DNA of 64,000 nucleotides. It comes from Orobanche coerulescens. Lineage: Eukaryota; Streptophyta; Magnoliopsida; Lamiales; Orobanchaceae. Location of the stretch: positions 75,024,001 through 75,088,000 of the forward strand of contig CM065811.1 of assembly GCA_033398695.1 (NCBI GenBank), in the 5' to 3' direction. Of this stretch, positions 34,257-47,440 are shown piece by piece. How positions within the stretch are numbered: the first letter of the stretch is position 1; each line of letters starts with the position of its first letter. A program made the translations under genes and the position numbers. The notes beneath the pieces were generated by a model, which saw only the letters and a program-made list of their open reading frames with translations, did not search any database and was not told where the DNA came from.

Positions 34257-36239
34257 TGATAAACTCTAATATGACCAATCCAAAGGTCAAAACGCAACCG
34301 AGAATACTATCAACATGATAAACTCCAATATGACCAACTAGAGGTCAAAACTCAATCGAGAATATCATCACCATGATAAACTCCAATATTACCAACGAAC
34401 GATCAACGATAATCGGGAATACCCTCACACGGTAAGCTCCAACATGATAAACATAGAACCGCAAAAACCGATATACGAAAGAATAAAGTTCTCAAAACGA
34501 CACGCCAATCACATATGGATCTCAATAAACACAACCGGCTGTTGAACGAACCTCTCAGGCGTACGAACAACCAGTCGCAAATCGGCGAACATCCCAAATC
34601 ATACATGGAGTGGGAATGACCAACCAATACTGCTCAAAATTCAAAAAGTGTTACCGTCACATCAGTAGAGCCACCTAGCACATATGCTCCAGTTTCACAA
34701 AATCCAAAGTTTCAAGATTTCATTCTGTACACGAGTCTACAAAACGCAGTATTTCTCTTATCCGATAAATCAACCGATCATCCCTGGATAATCAAACTAC
34801 CATATTAAAGTTCAGATTTCTTTTCATAGTACCATTAGTGTGTTATCCAGTTTGTAAGTTCCACTCAGAACTTCACCACGACATGCATTATGCACTAATT
34901 TCTTATGTATATCAATCACATTTTCAAAACCAGTTTGAAATCATATAATCTTGCCACGAAGACAATTTTCGAAAGTTCTTTCAAAAATTCCAAAACTCAA
35001 AACATAAATTTTCGTAAGGCCACGAAATCAATTTTCGAAAAATTAACCGGCTCGCTAATGCCAAGTATTTGATAACACTTTCCTTCGAATCCACACGATT
35101 TCGAAGTTTTAAAATGAAAACTATGCAAATGATTGACCATATCCATACTCCTGTATACCAGTTCGGTTCGTCACCAATTCTATTGACATTCCATCGGAAA
35201 ACCACATGATAGAGTTCCAAAATCTCAATGTATAAACTTCTACAAAAACTCCTTTTCCACGTATGACTTGCAACGTCAACCATTATCCCATCCTGGATCA
35301 CCTCAATTATGTTATGAGAAAACATTGAAACAAATCAACACAGCGAAAGACTTTCCGAGAAGTTTCATTTGAACAAGTAAACCAAAACCCCGAAAGGCAA
35401 AAATAGATAAACAATTGGTAACGCGTTTTACAAATCTCGGGAGTTTTAGAAAACAGAAAAGCCTTTTGAAGCATTAGGGTCTCTATCTCATTTCGTATTA
35501 CAAGAAGTTTAAAAAGGAGAAAACTCTTTTCGGACCCCAAGTCCTGAGTTGTAAAACTATTTTAAAATCAGTTGGGTCTCGGTCCAAAATCATTTTCCGT
35601 AAAACATCCGTAAAATATTTATTTTGAAAAGTATCATTTTCAAATGCTCAAAAACAGTTCATATATCTCAGAATGAACTACATGTTCTGCTCAACCATCC
35701 ACAATATTCTCCCAAATGCACAATTCCGTTCCAAAATCTACCCAACATACTGATTTCCAAAATCATAGCGTCTCAAGATTATCGATCCTGTCCCAACTCT
35801 GTCACCTTATACTGTAACACATAATACTCTGCTGAATCTCAAAGCATATCAACTTAGAACGACAATATATCTCAATGAAATTCGAAAATCCAAATACTTA
35901 TAGATCGTGAAGCCGACGATTCCCCGTGATACTGGCACATGTCTCAACTCAAGAAAATACTCGACACAGATATTTTCAAAACAAACGTTTTGCAAAATCA
36001 GTTCAACTCGAGAACACGACACCTTTCTATCCGAATAAACACGTTAATACCATTTGGAAAAGTTTATAAAAAGCCCAATACTACACTGGCAAATCCCATA
36101 ACGCACAAGACTGAGTGAACAACAAAAACTCACAGCTCTAATTTTTGTCAATCGACAACTCGAATGACGCGACAAAAACACGACTCAACTTGACCCGATT
36201 GCCTAGGTTTCCTCAACCTAAAGCTCTGATACCATATTC
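34257..36239 (-). repeat. Internal region of the minus-strand array, copy c (right part)
   Basis: This continues the internal region interrupted by the CACTA element (left part 29601-30035). It is co-linear with 23940-25924, with a primer site at 36234-36223, and has no coding domain. Confidence 0.8.
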
Positions 36240-38079
36240 TGTAACACCCCCAGATTTAACCGGGAATATTACAGCGCCGTGGGCTTCGAGATGGAACCCA
36301 CAAGGCTAAAGGAAATTTTCGCAAATATTTACAAATGCCCAAGAGGCCGACGACGGTACTATCTTTAAAATATTTGAAGACTATATAAAATATGTTTATC
36401 AAAACCGTCGTGAAATCTTGTTTTGAAAAGGGGCAAGGCCGAACGACCGAAACTCAATAGTTTAGAAAATGATTTCCAAAGTAACTCAAATTACCAGAAA
36501 CGAAAGGTCATTTAAAAAAATACTCACGCAGCGGAAAAGAGAAACAATTAAAAATACTCTAGCAGCGGAATACAACAACTGATCAGGAAGCTCAATACAC
36601 AATTACATGCCCTAGCCAGTGTAATACCCGAGATCTTTATTCCGGATTTATTGGGTTTTCTGGGTTTTATCGGATTGTCATGGTCCTCATACGAGGAATT
36701 TCGTGCCATGTTTGGTTGTGACTTGTTGGGACATGTTTTTGGAGGCATTTCGGATCACTTTGTGAGTTTTTGAGATTTTGTGGTGTAGCGCACGCTAATG
36801 CTTGAAGCATAGCGCACGCTACTGCGTGGTGTTTAGCGCACGCTACCGAATGTGTAGCGCATGCTAAACTGGCAGTTCAGAGGCAGTCCAGTAACTACTG
36901 GACTGAGACTGGAGCTTTGTTAGCGCACGCTAAGGCCGATAGCTAGCGCACGCTATCGACTGCTTAGCGCACGCTCCCTCTTCTTTCTAGCGCACGCTAC
37001 TCGGTAGATGCGATTGTCCAGAGGCTACCGGATGGTTTTGTGACCCGTTAGCGCACGCTACGGCTTTTGGCTAGCGCCGCTAACCGAGTTATACGCGGTT
37101 TCTCTGGAGCGTTGACCCGTTAGCGCACGCTAATGAAGGATGATTAGCGCAGCTAACATCGCCCAAAGATAAATCTTGGACAATGACGTTAAGTCGTCAT
37201 TTTCCCACTTTTCTTCATCTCTTCCGACGGGAGTGAGATCCAGAGGCGAGTAGGACCGATCCTTTTCTTCTAGCTTCATCTTTGAGTGGATTTGTAGATG
37301 TTTAACAACATCTAATCGTCTTCTTGGTCCAAATCAAGGTAATCTCTTGTTAGAACCCTATTTTCTTAAATTTGGGGTTTTTGCTTGGATTTGTGATTCT
37401 TGACCGATCCCATCCGATCGGTTATTTGTTCTTGTTTGTCTTGACCGTAATCTTCAGATTTTGTTAACCGTTCATCGACTTTTATCGCCCGGATCAACGA
37501 TTCTTGATTTCTTTGAGAATACTTAGATCCTTGTCGTTTTTAGGATCGTTTCGGATTTCGATTAGTGTTATTGAATTGTGGTGATGCTATTTTCGTAGTA
37601 TTCGTGGGCTGTCGAAGTCTTGATCGTTTTTGGAGGTTCGAAGGTTGCCCGATCGCGCCGTTCGTCGTTTCGTTGCTCGTGATATCGAGGCAAGTATCTT
37701 GTCCATACGTTTCATGTTTCGTAGGCATAATTATTGATAAATCATTATATACGAAACTCAATGTTTAATGAACGTAAAAAGGGATTGGTATGTTCCCGAT
37801 AAATATTGTCTTCCAACGATAATTTATGTACTTCGTGAATATATGTGTTCTCGGAATATGTGTGTTGGATTTGTATGTTGAAAAGATGATATGATCATTT
37901 TGAATGAGTCTATTAGACCGTAATCCTTTGGCGGGGATTACGTAATATTATGGGTACTTGTTCGTTAAGAATGTATTACGTGGTATATTAGTTGTTACTC
38001 CTTTGAAAGGAGGCTGTGATGTTTAAGTGTTGCTTGGCTTGATGTTCTACTCCTTGTGATGTGATTTCTGAAAGTGATG

Positions 38080-38420
38080 TGCCTCCGGGTAGGATTGTTG
38101 AATCTCCGGGATCCATACTTGCTAGTATGGGTCGGGCGTGACCGTAGGGTTATCCAATCCGGGTATGTCTTGCGGGGACTCCGAGGTTCGGGGCTTGCTA
38201 GCCCGATGCCGAGATAACTTGTGGGGTTATCATCGGGTATGTCTTGCGGGGACTCCGAGGTTCGTGGCTTGTTAGCCCGATGCCGGGATAACTTATGGTT
38301 GTGGTATGGAATGGTTCCGTGACTGTTGTCACGAGGACATGTGATTTGGTATGGTTTCCTATTGGGTTATTCACTCGGGTATGTTCTACGGGAGCATGTG
38401 AGGTTCGTGGCTTGTTAGTA
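38080..38420 (+). repeat. Degenerate repeat module in the LTR (also 43795-44140, 49540-49885)
   Basis: The units GGGTATGTCTTGCGGGGACT, then CCGAGGTTCG and GGCTTGCTAGCCCGATGCCG, recur twice in full and once or twice in degenerate form. They occupy the place of the GTCCGACGGG minisatellite of the other LTRs. Confidence 0.7.
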
Positions 38421-39161
38421 CGGGACACGAGTAATCCTTAGGAACATGTGTTATGTGATTCGGGTTGTGGACCCTGTGGCTTATGATTTGGGTCTTGGAC
38501 CCCGTGTGTTGTGAATTGGGTTGCGAAACCGCGTTTTATTATTGGAATCGTATTTTGGAAAGATGATTTTGGGCCGTGTCCCCAAGTGTTTTCGAAAGAC
38601 TTGAGAATTCATTATTTCCAAATGTTTTCAAACTCCCGAGACCGTAAAATATTTTGTATGAGACACATGGTTCTTTTCCTACCTTTTATAAATCAAAATG
38701 TTTTGATTAAGTGAATTATCTCGGGAAATATATTCAAGATTTTATATTCTTGAAGCAAGTTATGTATGGCTTGTACTTTTAGTTTTATACTTGCACTAGC
38801 AAAACAAAGGAGTTTGCTAACCCCAGTATTCGGGGGTGGATGTCATCTTGCGTCCGGTACTTGCAGTAGCCGGGAGCGAATCACAGGATCGATACGAAGG
38901 ATGATGGGAGACGAAGATACTAATCACGTGAAGACCAATTGTAGAGTATATGGTAGAGTCATGTTGGTTATCCCTCCGATGTGTTGTTACCCCGATTTAT
39001 GGAAGTGTTATTGTATTCTAGCCCCTGCGTGGGTATGTGTTCTGGGCAAGTATCATGTATGTAATGTTGTGTGTGTTGTGATATAAGACCTAATCGGTCT
39101 AACGGTCCTTTACGTAGCCATGTCGGCATGTGAAGTGACGCATTGTTTTGTATTTAGCCTG

Positions 39162-39224
39162 GTAGATCCTCGCGGAGAGGGTCTGCGGCGCTGTAATATT
39201 CCCGTTTGGTTTGGGGGTGTTACA
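39162..39224 (+). other. LTR 3' module: hairpin plus 33 bp terminal segment
   Basis: GTAGATCCTC pairs with GAGGGTCTGC at all ten positions (two G-U) around GCGGA. The final 33 bp start TGTAATATTCCCG. The copy at 50624-50686 is identical in plan. In LTR 2 (about 44878-44935) the arm has lost bases at CTG. Confidence 0.65.
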
Positions 39225-39229
39225 GAATA

Positions 39230-39241
39230 TGGTATCGGAGC
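39230..39241 (+). other. Primer-binding site, tRNA-iMet type
   Basis: TGGTATCGGAGC, six bases after the LTR end, differs at one base from TGGTATCAGAGC, the complement of the initiator Met tRNA 3' end. The second unit has TGGCATCGGAGC near 44941-44952. The changed base is the A of a CAG, so it may be a consensus error. Confidence 0.75.
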
Positions 39242-40581
39242 TTAGGTTGAGGAAACCTAGGCTGTCGGGTTGAGTCGAGTGTTGTCGGGTCTTGTCTTGT
39301 CAGATTTGGTCTGACTGAGTGGTGTCGCGACGCGTCGTCCGAGTTGTCGGTCGTGATTAGTATCGAGGTGCAACCATCATCTTCGTGCGATCTGTGGATG
39401 TAAGTCTCCCTACCTTGTTGTGTCTCGTATTATACGAGTTTACGTGATTCTATGTTATTATGTGGAGTTTAATTGTGCCTCATGAATACTTACTCCATAC
39501 TTGTTTGATTCTCGTATCGTGTTGGAATAAAGAGTAGTACCGGTATGTATGTATATATATATTTACATCTTTGTGTAAAATCGTTTTTACAGGAGTGATG
39601 TTTTGGAGTGGTTACTCAATAAAAGTTTATCAATGTGGTATATCAATTTCAAATGTTTTGGGAAAGTCACGTAAATTTATTTAAAAATATCCTTCGAGAA
39701 GGAAAAATGATTTGATTTTCGGAGGAGGACCTCGAGACCAAAGATTTTGAGAATTCAAACTATACATATTATATTTTCATCGTGCATTGAAAATTTTCAA
39801 AATATTTTAAATGCTTAAACGAGGTCTACCGGTAGTTTACTTGAGACGTGACTTTCGCCTTCAACTTTTCGGTTAAACGATATGTAGTGAGGATGTAAAT
39901 TGTTGGCGTTTGGATTCGTATGTTGTTGTTTATTTGTAACCTTCGACTTTCGGCATTATTTGGTATATGTTCATGAATAACAATTGTTGTGTGTGGTTAT
40001 GTGTAACTTGAACCGTGTTCTTATCCATTGCGTGTGTAAAGTCCAAAGTGACTTTTTGGGTACTTTTACCAAATAGTGTGTGTTTCAAAATGACCTTCCG
40101 GGTTTGTAAAATTTGAATTATTTCGTTGACCCTTTTCCTAACTCTTTTGTTGGGTGATTTGACATATATTTTGAAACTATTGAGTTTTCGCGTCTACGCC
40201 TTGTAATTTCAAACGGTATTTGGTGACGGTATTTGGTGTTTGGAAAATGATTTTGGGGAATATTTGGAAAGTATTACCGTCATCGGCCTTTTGGCATTTT
40301 GGAGCGTTTAGAAAATGGTTTTCAACTTGGTGAGTTCCGCGTGGAAACCGCATGTAAAGTGATTTTGATATAATGGATGATTTCAATTTCATTGCATTTA
40401 TAAATCGCATAACAACGACATTATAAATGAAGATTGTTGGTATAATAGTTTGTATATTGTGCTCTAGTTGGAATTAAATGGTAATATGTATATAATTTAA
40501 TGATGTTGGATTAAAGACAGAGATGTGAATATCTTGCTATGTGTCATGATCTTTCGTTACCATAGGTTGTTGTTTGTTAGT
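39242..40581 (+). other. Non-coding leader of gag copy 1 (also 44953-46294)
   Basis: A long AT-rich leader lies between the primer site and gag. It has no protein-coding content and nothing structured beyond a few GGTATTTGGTG direct repeats near 40211-40232. Leaders over 1 kb are common in such elements. Confidence 0.5.
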
Positions 40582-41709
40582 ATGCCGAGGCGAGAGGTCG
40601 TGGTCGTAACCGTGGTGTTGATGGCCACGGGGATCGGATGCGGAATCGAGAGAATGCCTGGGAATGATTTTAGTTTGGGTGTTGCTACTATATTGCAACA
40701 AGTAGCGACTCGGATGACTCGGTTGACCTGGTGGTTCAACGCGGCATTGACGCAGTCGAGCGTTAGTGTAAATCAATGGCTTCGCGAGGTAGTTCGTATG
40801 AATCCCCTCGATTCGCCGGTCTTTGCGGATGCGTTGAGGTGGGATGGTTGGATTTTCCGGTTGGGAAAGATTTTCGAGGTCATCGGATGTCCCGAGGAGC
40901 GGAAGGTACCTATCGCTCAATACCTTCTCGACAAAGATGCCGCTAATTGGTGGGAAGTGTTAAACCTCGTGATCGTGATGTCATGTGGGCGGAGTTCCAA
41001 GCATTTATGGAATCCGAGTTACATCCCAAAACCGATTAGAGAGCAGAGGATTCGCGAATTCTACTTGGCGTAACCGCAAGATATATCGGTGTCGCAAGCT
41101 ATCATCGATTATAGCAAACAACTCGATTATGTGCGAGACGGGTGAGAACCGAGGAAGAGAGAATCCTTCACTTTGTGACGGATGAAGCCGGATATTCGCG
41201 TGTATATGTCGGGATTCAATTGCACTTCGTTGAGGGACTACCAAGATCGAGCACTAGCCCGTGAACTAGCTTCGTTATCATCGGAGCATGTCTCCGAGTC
41301 GAAGAAGCGAAGAAGTCCGATGATCGCGTGGACGGTGCAGGAGTCGGTGTTTCCAATTTGCAACGTAGTAGTCTTTCATTGTGAAGCTCCATCGCTCGAT
41401 GCGTGAACCGAGAATTCCAAGTCTTGTTTTGACTCTGGTAAAGCCGGAGATGTTTTTGTAATGTGGCGGGACATGTTCGTGCACATTGTCCTTCTCACTT
41501 GATAACGTGTTACAGGTGTGGACTCGAGGGGCACCGAGTTCAGTTTTGCGAGATGGTTTCCGAGCCTTCCGGGGCACGGACTTGAGCACCGACATCTGGA
41601 TCGACTCCGAGAAACCCTGAGTGGCTTATCCTACCAGACGTTTGTTATGTTATTTCACTCGTTTTGTTGTTTTGATATTCCGGAGATTAACTTCTTTTAT
41701 TCGAAGTGA
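40582..41709 (+). pseudogene. gag: gag copy 1, several frame breaks
   Basis: It is co-linear with the intact copy at 46295-47440, starting ATGCCGAGG at 40582, but frameshifts and stops break it into short frames. Aligning by eye, almost all differences fall on CAG or CTG in the intact copy (CAG to CGG at 40634, 40695, 40702 and 40858; CTG to CCG near 40890; small losses elsewhere). In contrast, the second zinc knuckle, with a CX2CX4H pattern near 41510-41545, keeps its His here and is shifted in copy 2. The breaks may be consensus errors and not mutations. Confidence 0.75.
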
Positions 41710-42342
41710 ATCGGACTTTGAACTCTGTACTTTCGACTCTGTCGAATCATTTATGTTCGTTGATATTTTCTGAACTTGTCCTGTCTTGTGCTTTTGGTTG
41801 ATCAAACGAGTTGTAGTATTGTTTCAGAATAAACCGTTTGTCGCTATGACTTTCCAATTGCTATTCCCTTTCTGTGGATCTTATGTGAATACACATCTTG
41901 TTGTCTTCACCGGATCGTATATTGTCTCAAGTCGAGATGTGAACTTTGGGGTTGTTGTTTGAGTATTATTGTTCGTCGTGATTCGAACATGATTGATCGA
42001 CTGTTGTTGTCTCGATCGTTGTAACTCAATCGTTTGATGGTTCAGTTCTTGTTGATCTCGTTTCGTAATTGTTGAGCGTTAGGACTCCTTCGTAATTTCC
42101 TTAAGTTCAGGAAATTAGTTTTGTGTTCGATCTTTCAACCCTTGGGCTGTGGAATTTCGTATTGGTTCAGCGAATAGCTTGCGTTTTGACTGATGTACTG
42201 TTGAATTGTTCAACCGTATTGATTTTCGTTCATCGTGTTTTGTTATTTCGGCAACGGATATCGTGTGTTATCTGAGTTTGTTTTGCGTCGTTCGTTCCAT
42301 GTTTCAAGTTTCGAGGACGAAACTTCTTTTAAGAGGGTAGAA

Positions 42343-44935
42343 TGTAATACCCGAGATCTTTATTCGGATTTATTGGGTTTTAGGTTTTATCGGATTGTCA
42401 TGGTCCTCATACGAGGAATTTCGTGCCATGTTTGGTTGTGACTTGTTGGGACATGTTTTTGGAGGCATTTCGGATCACTTTGTGAGTTTTTGAGATTTTG
42501 TGGTGTAGCGCACGCTAATGCTTGAAGCATAGCGCACGCTACTGCGTGGTGTTTAGCGCACGCTACCGAATGTGTAGTGCACGCTAAACGCGATTGAGAG
42601 CGATCCGGTAACTACGGATCGAGATCGAGCTTTGTTAGCGCACGCTAAGGCCGATAGCTAGCGCACACTATCGACTGCTTAGCGCACGCTCCCTCTTCTT
42701 TCTAGCGCACGCTACTCGGTAGATGCAGTTCTGTCCAGAGGCTACTGGACTGGTTTTGTGACCCGTTAGCGCACGCTACGGCTTTTGGGCTAGCGCACGC
42801 TAACCAGGTTATACGCGGTTTCTCTGGAGCGTTGACCCCGTTAGCGCACGCTAATGAAGGATGATTAGCGCACGCTAATCATCGCCCAAATATAAATCCG
42901 GACAAGCGACGATTAAGTCGTCATTTTCCCACTTTTCTTCATCTCTTCCGACGGGAGTGAGATCCAGAGGCGAGTAGGACCCATCCTTTTCTTCTAGCTC
43001 CATCTTTGAGTGGATTTGTAGATGTTTAACAACATCTAATCGTCTTCTTGGTCCAAATCAAGGTAATCTCTTGTTAGAACCCTATTTTCTTAAATTTGGG
43101 GTTTTTGCTTGGATTTGTGATTCTTGACCGATCCCATACGATCGGTTATTTGTTCTTGTTTTTCTTGACCGTAATCTTCAGATTTTGTTAACCGTTCATC
43201 GACTTTTATCGCCCGGATCAACGATTCTTGATTTCTTTGAGAATACTTAGATCCTTGTCGTTTTAAGGATCGTTTCGGATTTCGATTAGTGTTATTGAAT
43301 TGTGGTGATGCTATTTTCGTAGTATTCGTGGGCTGTCGAAGTCTTGATCGTTTTTGGAGGTTCGAAGGTTGCCCGATCGCGCCGTTCGTCGTTTCGTTGC
43401 TCGTGATATCGAGGCAAGTATCTTGTCCATACGTTTCATGTTTCGTAGGCGTAATTATTGATAAATGATTATATACGAAACTCAATGTTTAATGAACGTA
43501 AAGGGATTGGTATGTTCCCGATAAATGTTGTCTTCCAACGATAATTTATGTACTTCGTGAATATATGTGTTCTCGGAATATGTGTGTTGGATTTGTATGT
43601 TGAAAAGATGATATGATCATTTTGAATGAGTCTATTAGACCGTAATCCTTTGGCGGGGATTACGTAATATTATGGGTACTTGTTCGTTAAGAATGTATTA
43701 CGTGGTATATTAGTTGTTACTCCTTTGAAAGGAGGCTGTGATGTTTAAGTGTTGCTTGGCTTGATGTTCTACTCCTTGTGATGTGATTTCTGAAAGTGAT
43801 GTGCCTCCGGGTAGGATTGTTGAATCTCCGGGATCCATACTTGCTAGTATGGGTCGGGCGTGACCGTAGGGTTATCCAATCCGGGTATGTCTTGCGGGGA
43901 CTCCGAGGTTCGGGGCTTGCTAGCCCGATGCCGAGATAACTTGTGGGGTTATCATCGGGTATGTCTTGCGGGGACTCCGAGGTTCGTGGCTTGTTAGCCG
44001 ATCTGGGATAACTTATGGTTGTGGTATGGAATGGTTCCGTATTTGTCACGAGGACATGTGATTTGGTATGGTTTCCTATTGGGTTATTCACTCGGGTATG
44101 TTCTACGGGAGCATGTGAGGTTCGTGGCTTGTTAGTACGGGACACGAGTAATCCTTAGGAACATGTGTTATGTGATTCGGGTTGTGGACCCTGTGGCTTA
44201 TGATTTGGGTCTTGGACCCCGTGTGTTGTGAATTGGGTTGCGAAACCGCGTTTTATTATTGGAATCGTATTTTGGAAAGATGATTTTGGGCCGTGTCCCC
44301 AAGTGTTTTGAAAGACTTGAGAATTCATTATTTCCAAATGTTTTCAAACTCCCGAGACCGTAAAATATTTTGTATGAGACACATGGTTCTTTTCCTACCT
44401 TTTATAAATCATAATGTTTTGATTAAGTGAATTATCTCGGGAAATATATTCAAGATTTTATATTCTTGAAGCAAGTTATGTATGGCTTGTACTTTTGGTT
44501 TTATACTTGCACTAGCAAAACAGTGGAGTTTGCTAACCCCGAGTATTCGGGGGTGGATGTCCAGATCTTGCGTCCGGTACTTGCAGTAGGCGGGAGCGAA
44601 TCACAGGATCGATACGAAGGATGATGGGAGACGAAGATACTAATCACGTGAAGACCAATTGTAGAGTATATGGTAGAGTCATGTTGGTTATCCCTCCGAT
44701 GTGTTGTTACCTGATTTATGGAAGTGTTATTGTATTCTAGCCCCTGCGTGGGTATGTGTTCAGGCAAGTATCATGTATGTAATGTTGTGTGTGTTGTGAT
44801 ATAAGACCTAATCGGTCTAACGGTCCTTTACGTAGCCATGTCGGCATGTGAAGTGACGCATTGTTTTGTATTTAGCTGGTAGATCCTCGCGGAGAGGGTG
44901 CGGCTGTAATATTCCCGTTTGGTTTGGGGTGTTAC
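42343..44935 (+). repeat. LTR 2 (central, shared) of the gag-only array
   Basis: It serves as the 3' LTR of unit 1 and the 5' LTR of unit 2. It is slightly shorter than its neighbours, and again the changes lie at CAG/CTG, for example at 42587-42630 and 44877-45020. Its last base is lost, so it ends GTGTTAC. TATA: CAAATATAAATCCGG near 42888, the best of the three copies. Confidence 0.9.
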
Positions 44936-46294
44936 GAATATGGCATCGGAGCTTAGGTTGAGGAAACCTAGGTGCCGGGTTGAGTCGAGTGTTGTCGGGT
45001 CTTGTCTTGTCGATTTGGTCCGACCGAGTGGTGTCATGACGCGTCGTCCGAGTTGTCGGTCGTGATTAGTATCGAGGTGCAACCATCATCTTCGTGCGAT
45101 CTGTGGATGTAAGTCTCCCTACCTTGTTGTGTCTCGTATTATACGAGTTTACGTGATTCTATGTTATTATGTGGAGTTTAATTGTGCCTCATGAATACTT
45201 ACTCCATACTTGTTTGATTCTCGTATCGTGTTGGAATAAAGAGTAGTACCGGTATGTATGTATATATATATTTACATCTTTGTGTAAAATCGTTTTTACA
45301 GGAGTGATGTTTTGGAGTGGTTACTCAATAAAAGTTTATCAATGTGGTATATCAATTTCAAATGTTTTGGGAAAGTCACGTAAATTTATTTAAAAATATC
45401 CTTGAGAAGGAAAAATGATTTGATTTTCGTATGAGGACCTCGAGACCAAAGATTTTGAGAATTCAAACTATACATATTATATTTTCATCTTGCATTGAAA
45501 ATTTTCAAAATATTTTAAATGCTTAAACGAGGTCTACCAAGAGTTTACTTGAGACGTGACTTTCGCCTTCAACTTTTCGGTTAAACGATATGTAGTGAGG
45601 ATGTAAATTGTTGGCGTTTGGATTCGTATGTTGTTGTTTATTTGTAACCTTCGACTTTCGGCATTATTTGGTATATGTTCATGAATAACAATTGTTGTGT
45701 GTGGTTATGTGTAACTTGAACTGTGTTCTTATCCGCTGCGTGTGTAAAGTCCAAAGTGACTTTTTGGGTACTTTTACCAAATAGTGTGTGTTTCAAAATG
45801 ACCTTCTGGGTTTGTAAAATTTGAATTATTTCGTTGACCCTTTTTCCTAACTCTTTTGTTGGGTGATTTGACATATATTTTGAAACTATTGAGTTTTCGC
45901 GTCTACGCCTTGTAATTTCAAACGGTATTTGGTGACGGTATTTGGTGTTTGGAAAATGATTTTTGGGGAATATTTGGAAAGTATTACCGTCATCGGCCTT
46001 TTTGGCATTTTGGAACGTTTCCGAAAATGGTTTTCAACTTGGTGAGTTCCGGCGTGGAAACCGTACAGAAAGTGATTTTGATATAATGGATGATTTCAAT
46101 TTCATTGCATTTATAAATCGCATAACAACGGCATTATAAATGAAGATTGTTGGTATAATAGTTTGTATATTGTGCTCTAGTTGGAATTAAATGGTAATAT
46201 GTATATAATTTAATGATGTTGGATTAAAGACAGAGATGTGAATATCTTGCTATGTGTCATGATCTTTCGTTACCATAGGTTGTTGTTTGTTAGT

Positions 46295-47440
46295 ATGCCG
46301 AGGGGCAGAGGTCGTGGTCGTAACCGTGGTGTTGATGGCCACGGGGATCAGATGCGGAATCGAGAGAATGCCGCTGGGAATGATTTTAGTTTGGGTGTTG
46401 CTACTATATTGCAACAAGTAGCGACTCAGATGACTCAGTTGACCCAGGTGGTTCAACGCAGCATTGACGCGAGTCAGAACGTTGGTGTAAATCAATGGCT
46501 TCGCGAGGTAGTTCGTATGAATCCCCCTCGATTCGCCGGTGCTGCGGATGCGTTGGGCTGGGATGGTTGGATTTTCCAGTTGGGAAAGATTTTCGAGGCT
46601 GTCGGATGTCCTGAGGAGCGGAAGGTACCTATCGCTCAATACCTTCTCGACAAAGATGCCGCTAATTGGTGGGAAGCTGTTAAACCTCGTGATCGTGATG
46701 TCATGTGGGCGGAGTTCCAAGCATTTATGGAATCCGAGTTCTGTCCAAAACCGATTAGAGAGCAGAGGATTCGCGAATTCTACTTGGCAGAACCGCAAGA
46801 TATATCGGTGTCGCAAGCTATCATCGATTATAGCAAACAACTCAGTTATGTGCGAGACCGGGTGAGAACCGAGGAAGAGAGAATCCTTCACTTTGACAGA
46901 CGGATGAAGCCGGATATTCGCGTGTATATGTCGGGATTCAATTGCACTTCGTTGAGGGACTACCAAGATCGAGCACTAGCCCGTGAACTAGCTTCGTTAT
47001 CATCGGAGCATGTCTCCGAGTCGAAGAAGCAGAAGAAGTCCGATGATCGCGTGGACAGTGCAGGAGTCGGTGTTTCCAATTTGCAACGTAGTAGTCTTTC
47101 CGCTGTGAAGCTCCATCGCTCGATGCGTGGAACTGAGAATTCCAAGTCTTCTGTTTTGACTCCTGGTAAAGCCAGGAGATGTTTTAACTGTAATGTGGCG
47201 GGACATGTTCGTGCACATTGTCCTTCTCACTTGATAACGTGTTACAGGTGTGGACTCGAGGGCACCGAGTTCAGTTTTGTGAGATGGTTTCCGAGCCTTC
47301 CGGGGCACGTACTTGAGCACCGACATCTGGATCGACTCCGAGAAACCCTGAGTGGCTTATCCTACCAGACGTTTGTTATGTTATTTCACTCGTTTTGTTG
47401 TTTTGATATTCCGGAGATTAACTTCTTTTATTCGAAGTGA
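46295..47440 (+). CDS. gag: Gag protein of the gag-only gypsy element
   Basis: This 381-codon frame starts MPRGRGRGRNRG. The frame is open 57 bp further upstream, but only with a GTG, and ATG at 46295 matches the start of the other copy. An Arg/Gly-rich head is followed by a Retrotrans_gag domain (about 70-210; AANWWEAVKPRDRDVMWAEF, then FYLAEPQDISVSQAIIDYSK). Next are a basic linker and a CCHC zinc knuckle CFNCNVAGHVRAHC (about 296-309), followed by the start of a second (CYRCGLEG, about 316). A lost base after this point shifts the tail into a hydrophobic frame, so the last 60 residues are doubtful. It would form particles and bind RNA. No protease or pol follows, so it needs a partner element. 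Confidence 0.8.
   Translation: MPRGRGRGRNRGVDGHGDQMRNRENAAGNDFSLGVATILQQVATQMTQLTQVVQRSIDASQNVGVNQWLREVVRMNPPRFAGAADALGWDGWIFQLGKIFEAVGCPEERKVPIAQYLLDKDAANWWEAVKPRDRDVMWAEFQAFMESEFCPKPIREQRIREFYLAEPQDISVSQAIIDYSKQLSYVRDRVRTEEERILHFDRRMKPDIRVYMSGFNCTSLRDYQDRALARELASLSSEHVSESKKQKKSDDRVDSAGVGVSNLQRSSLSAVKLHRSMRGTENSKSSVLTPGKARRCFNCNVAGHVRAHCPSHLITCYRCGLEGTEFSFVRWFPSLPGHVLEHRHLDRLRETLSGLSYQTFVMLFHSFCCFDIPEINFFYSK

Larger units (their letters stand above)
36620..39224 (+). repeat. LTR 1 of the gag-only array
   Basis: TGTAATACCC...GTGTTACA. A U3 cluster of about twelve TAGCGCACGCTA sites (36784-37155) is followed by AGATAAATC, a weak TATA. AAGGTAATC (near 37337) and GAGGCAAGTA (37687-37696) are candidate donors. 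A GGGGACTCCGAGGTTCG repeat module lies at 38080-38415, and the hairpin and 33 bp terminus at 39162-39224. Relative to LTR 3 it shows CAG/CTG-centred changes at 36985-37090. Confidence 0.9.

Noticed and set aside
36784..37160. Regularly recurring short repeat resembling a CRISPR array
   Set aside because: Spacing is irregular, the repeat is only 12 bp, the same motif recurs in several plant LTRs, and the window is eukaryotic. It is a promoter motif cluster.
40537..40920. Minus-strand frames opposite gag (also 46250-46966)
   Set aside because: Antisense shadows of gag. They change length between copies with no conserved start.
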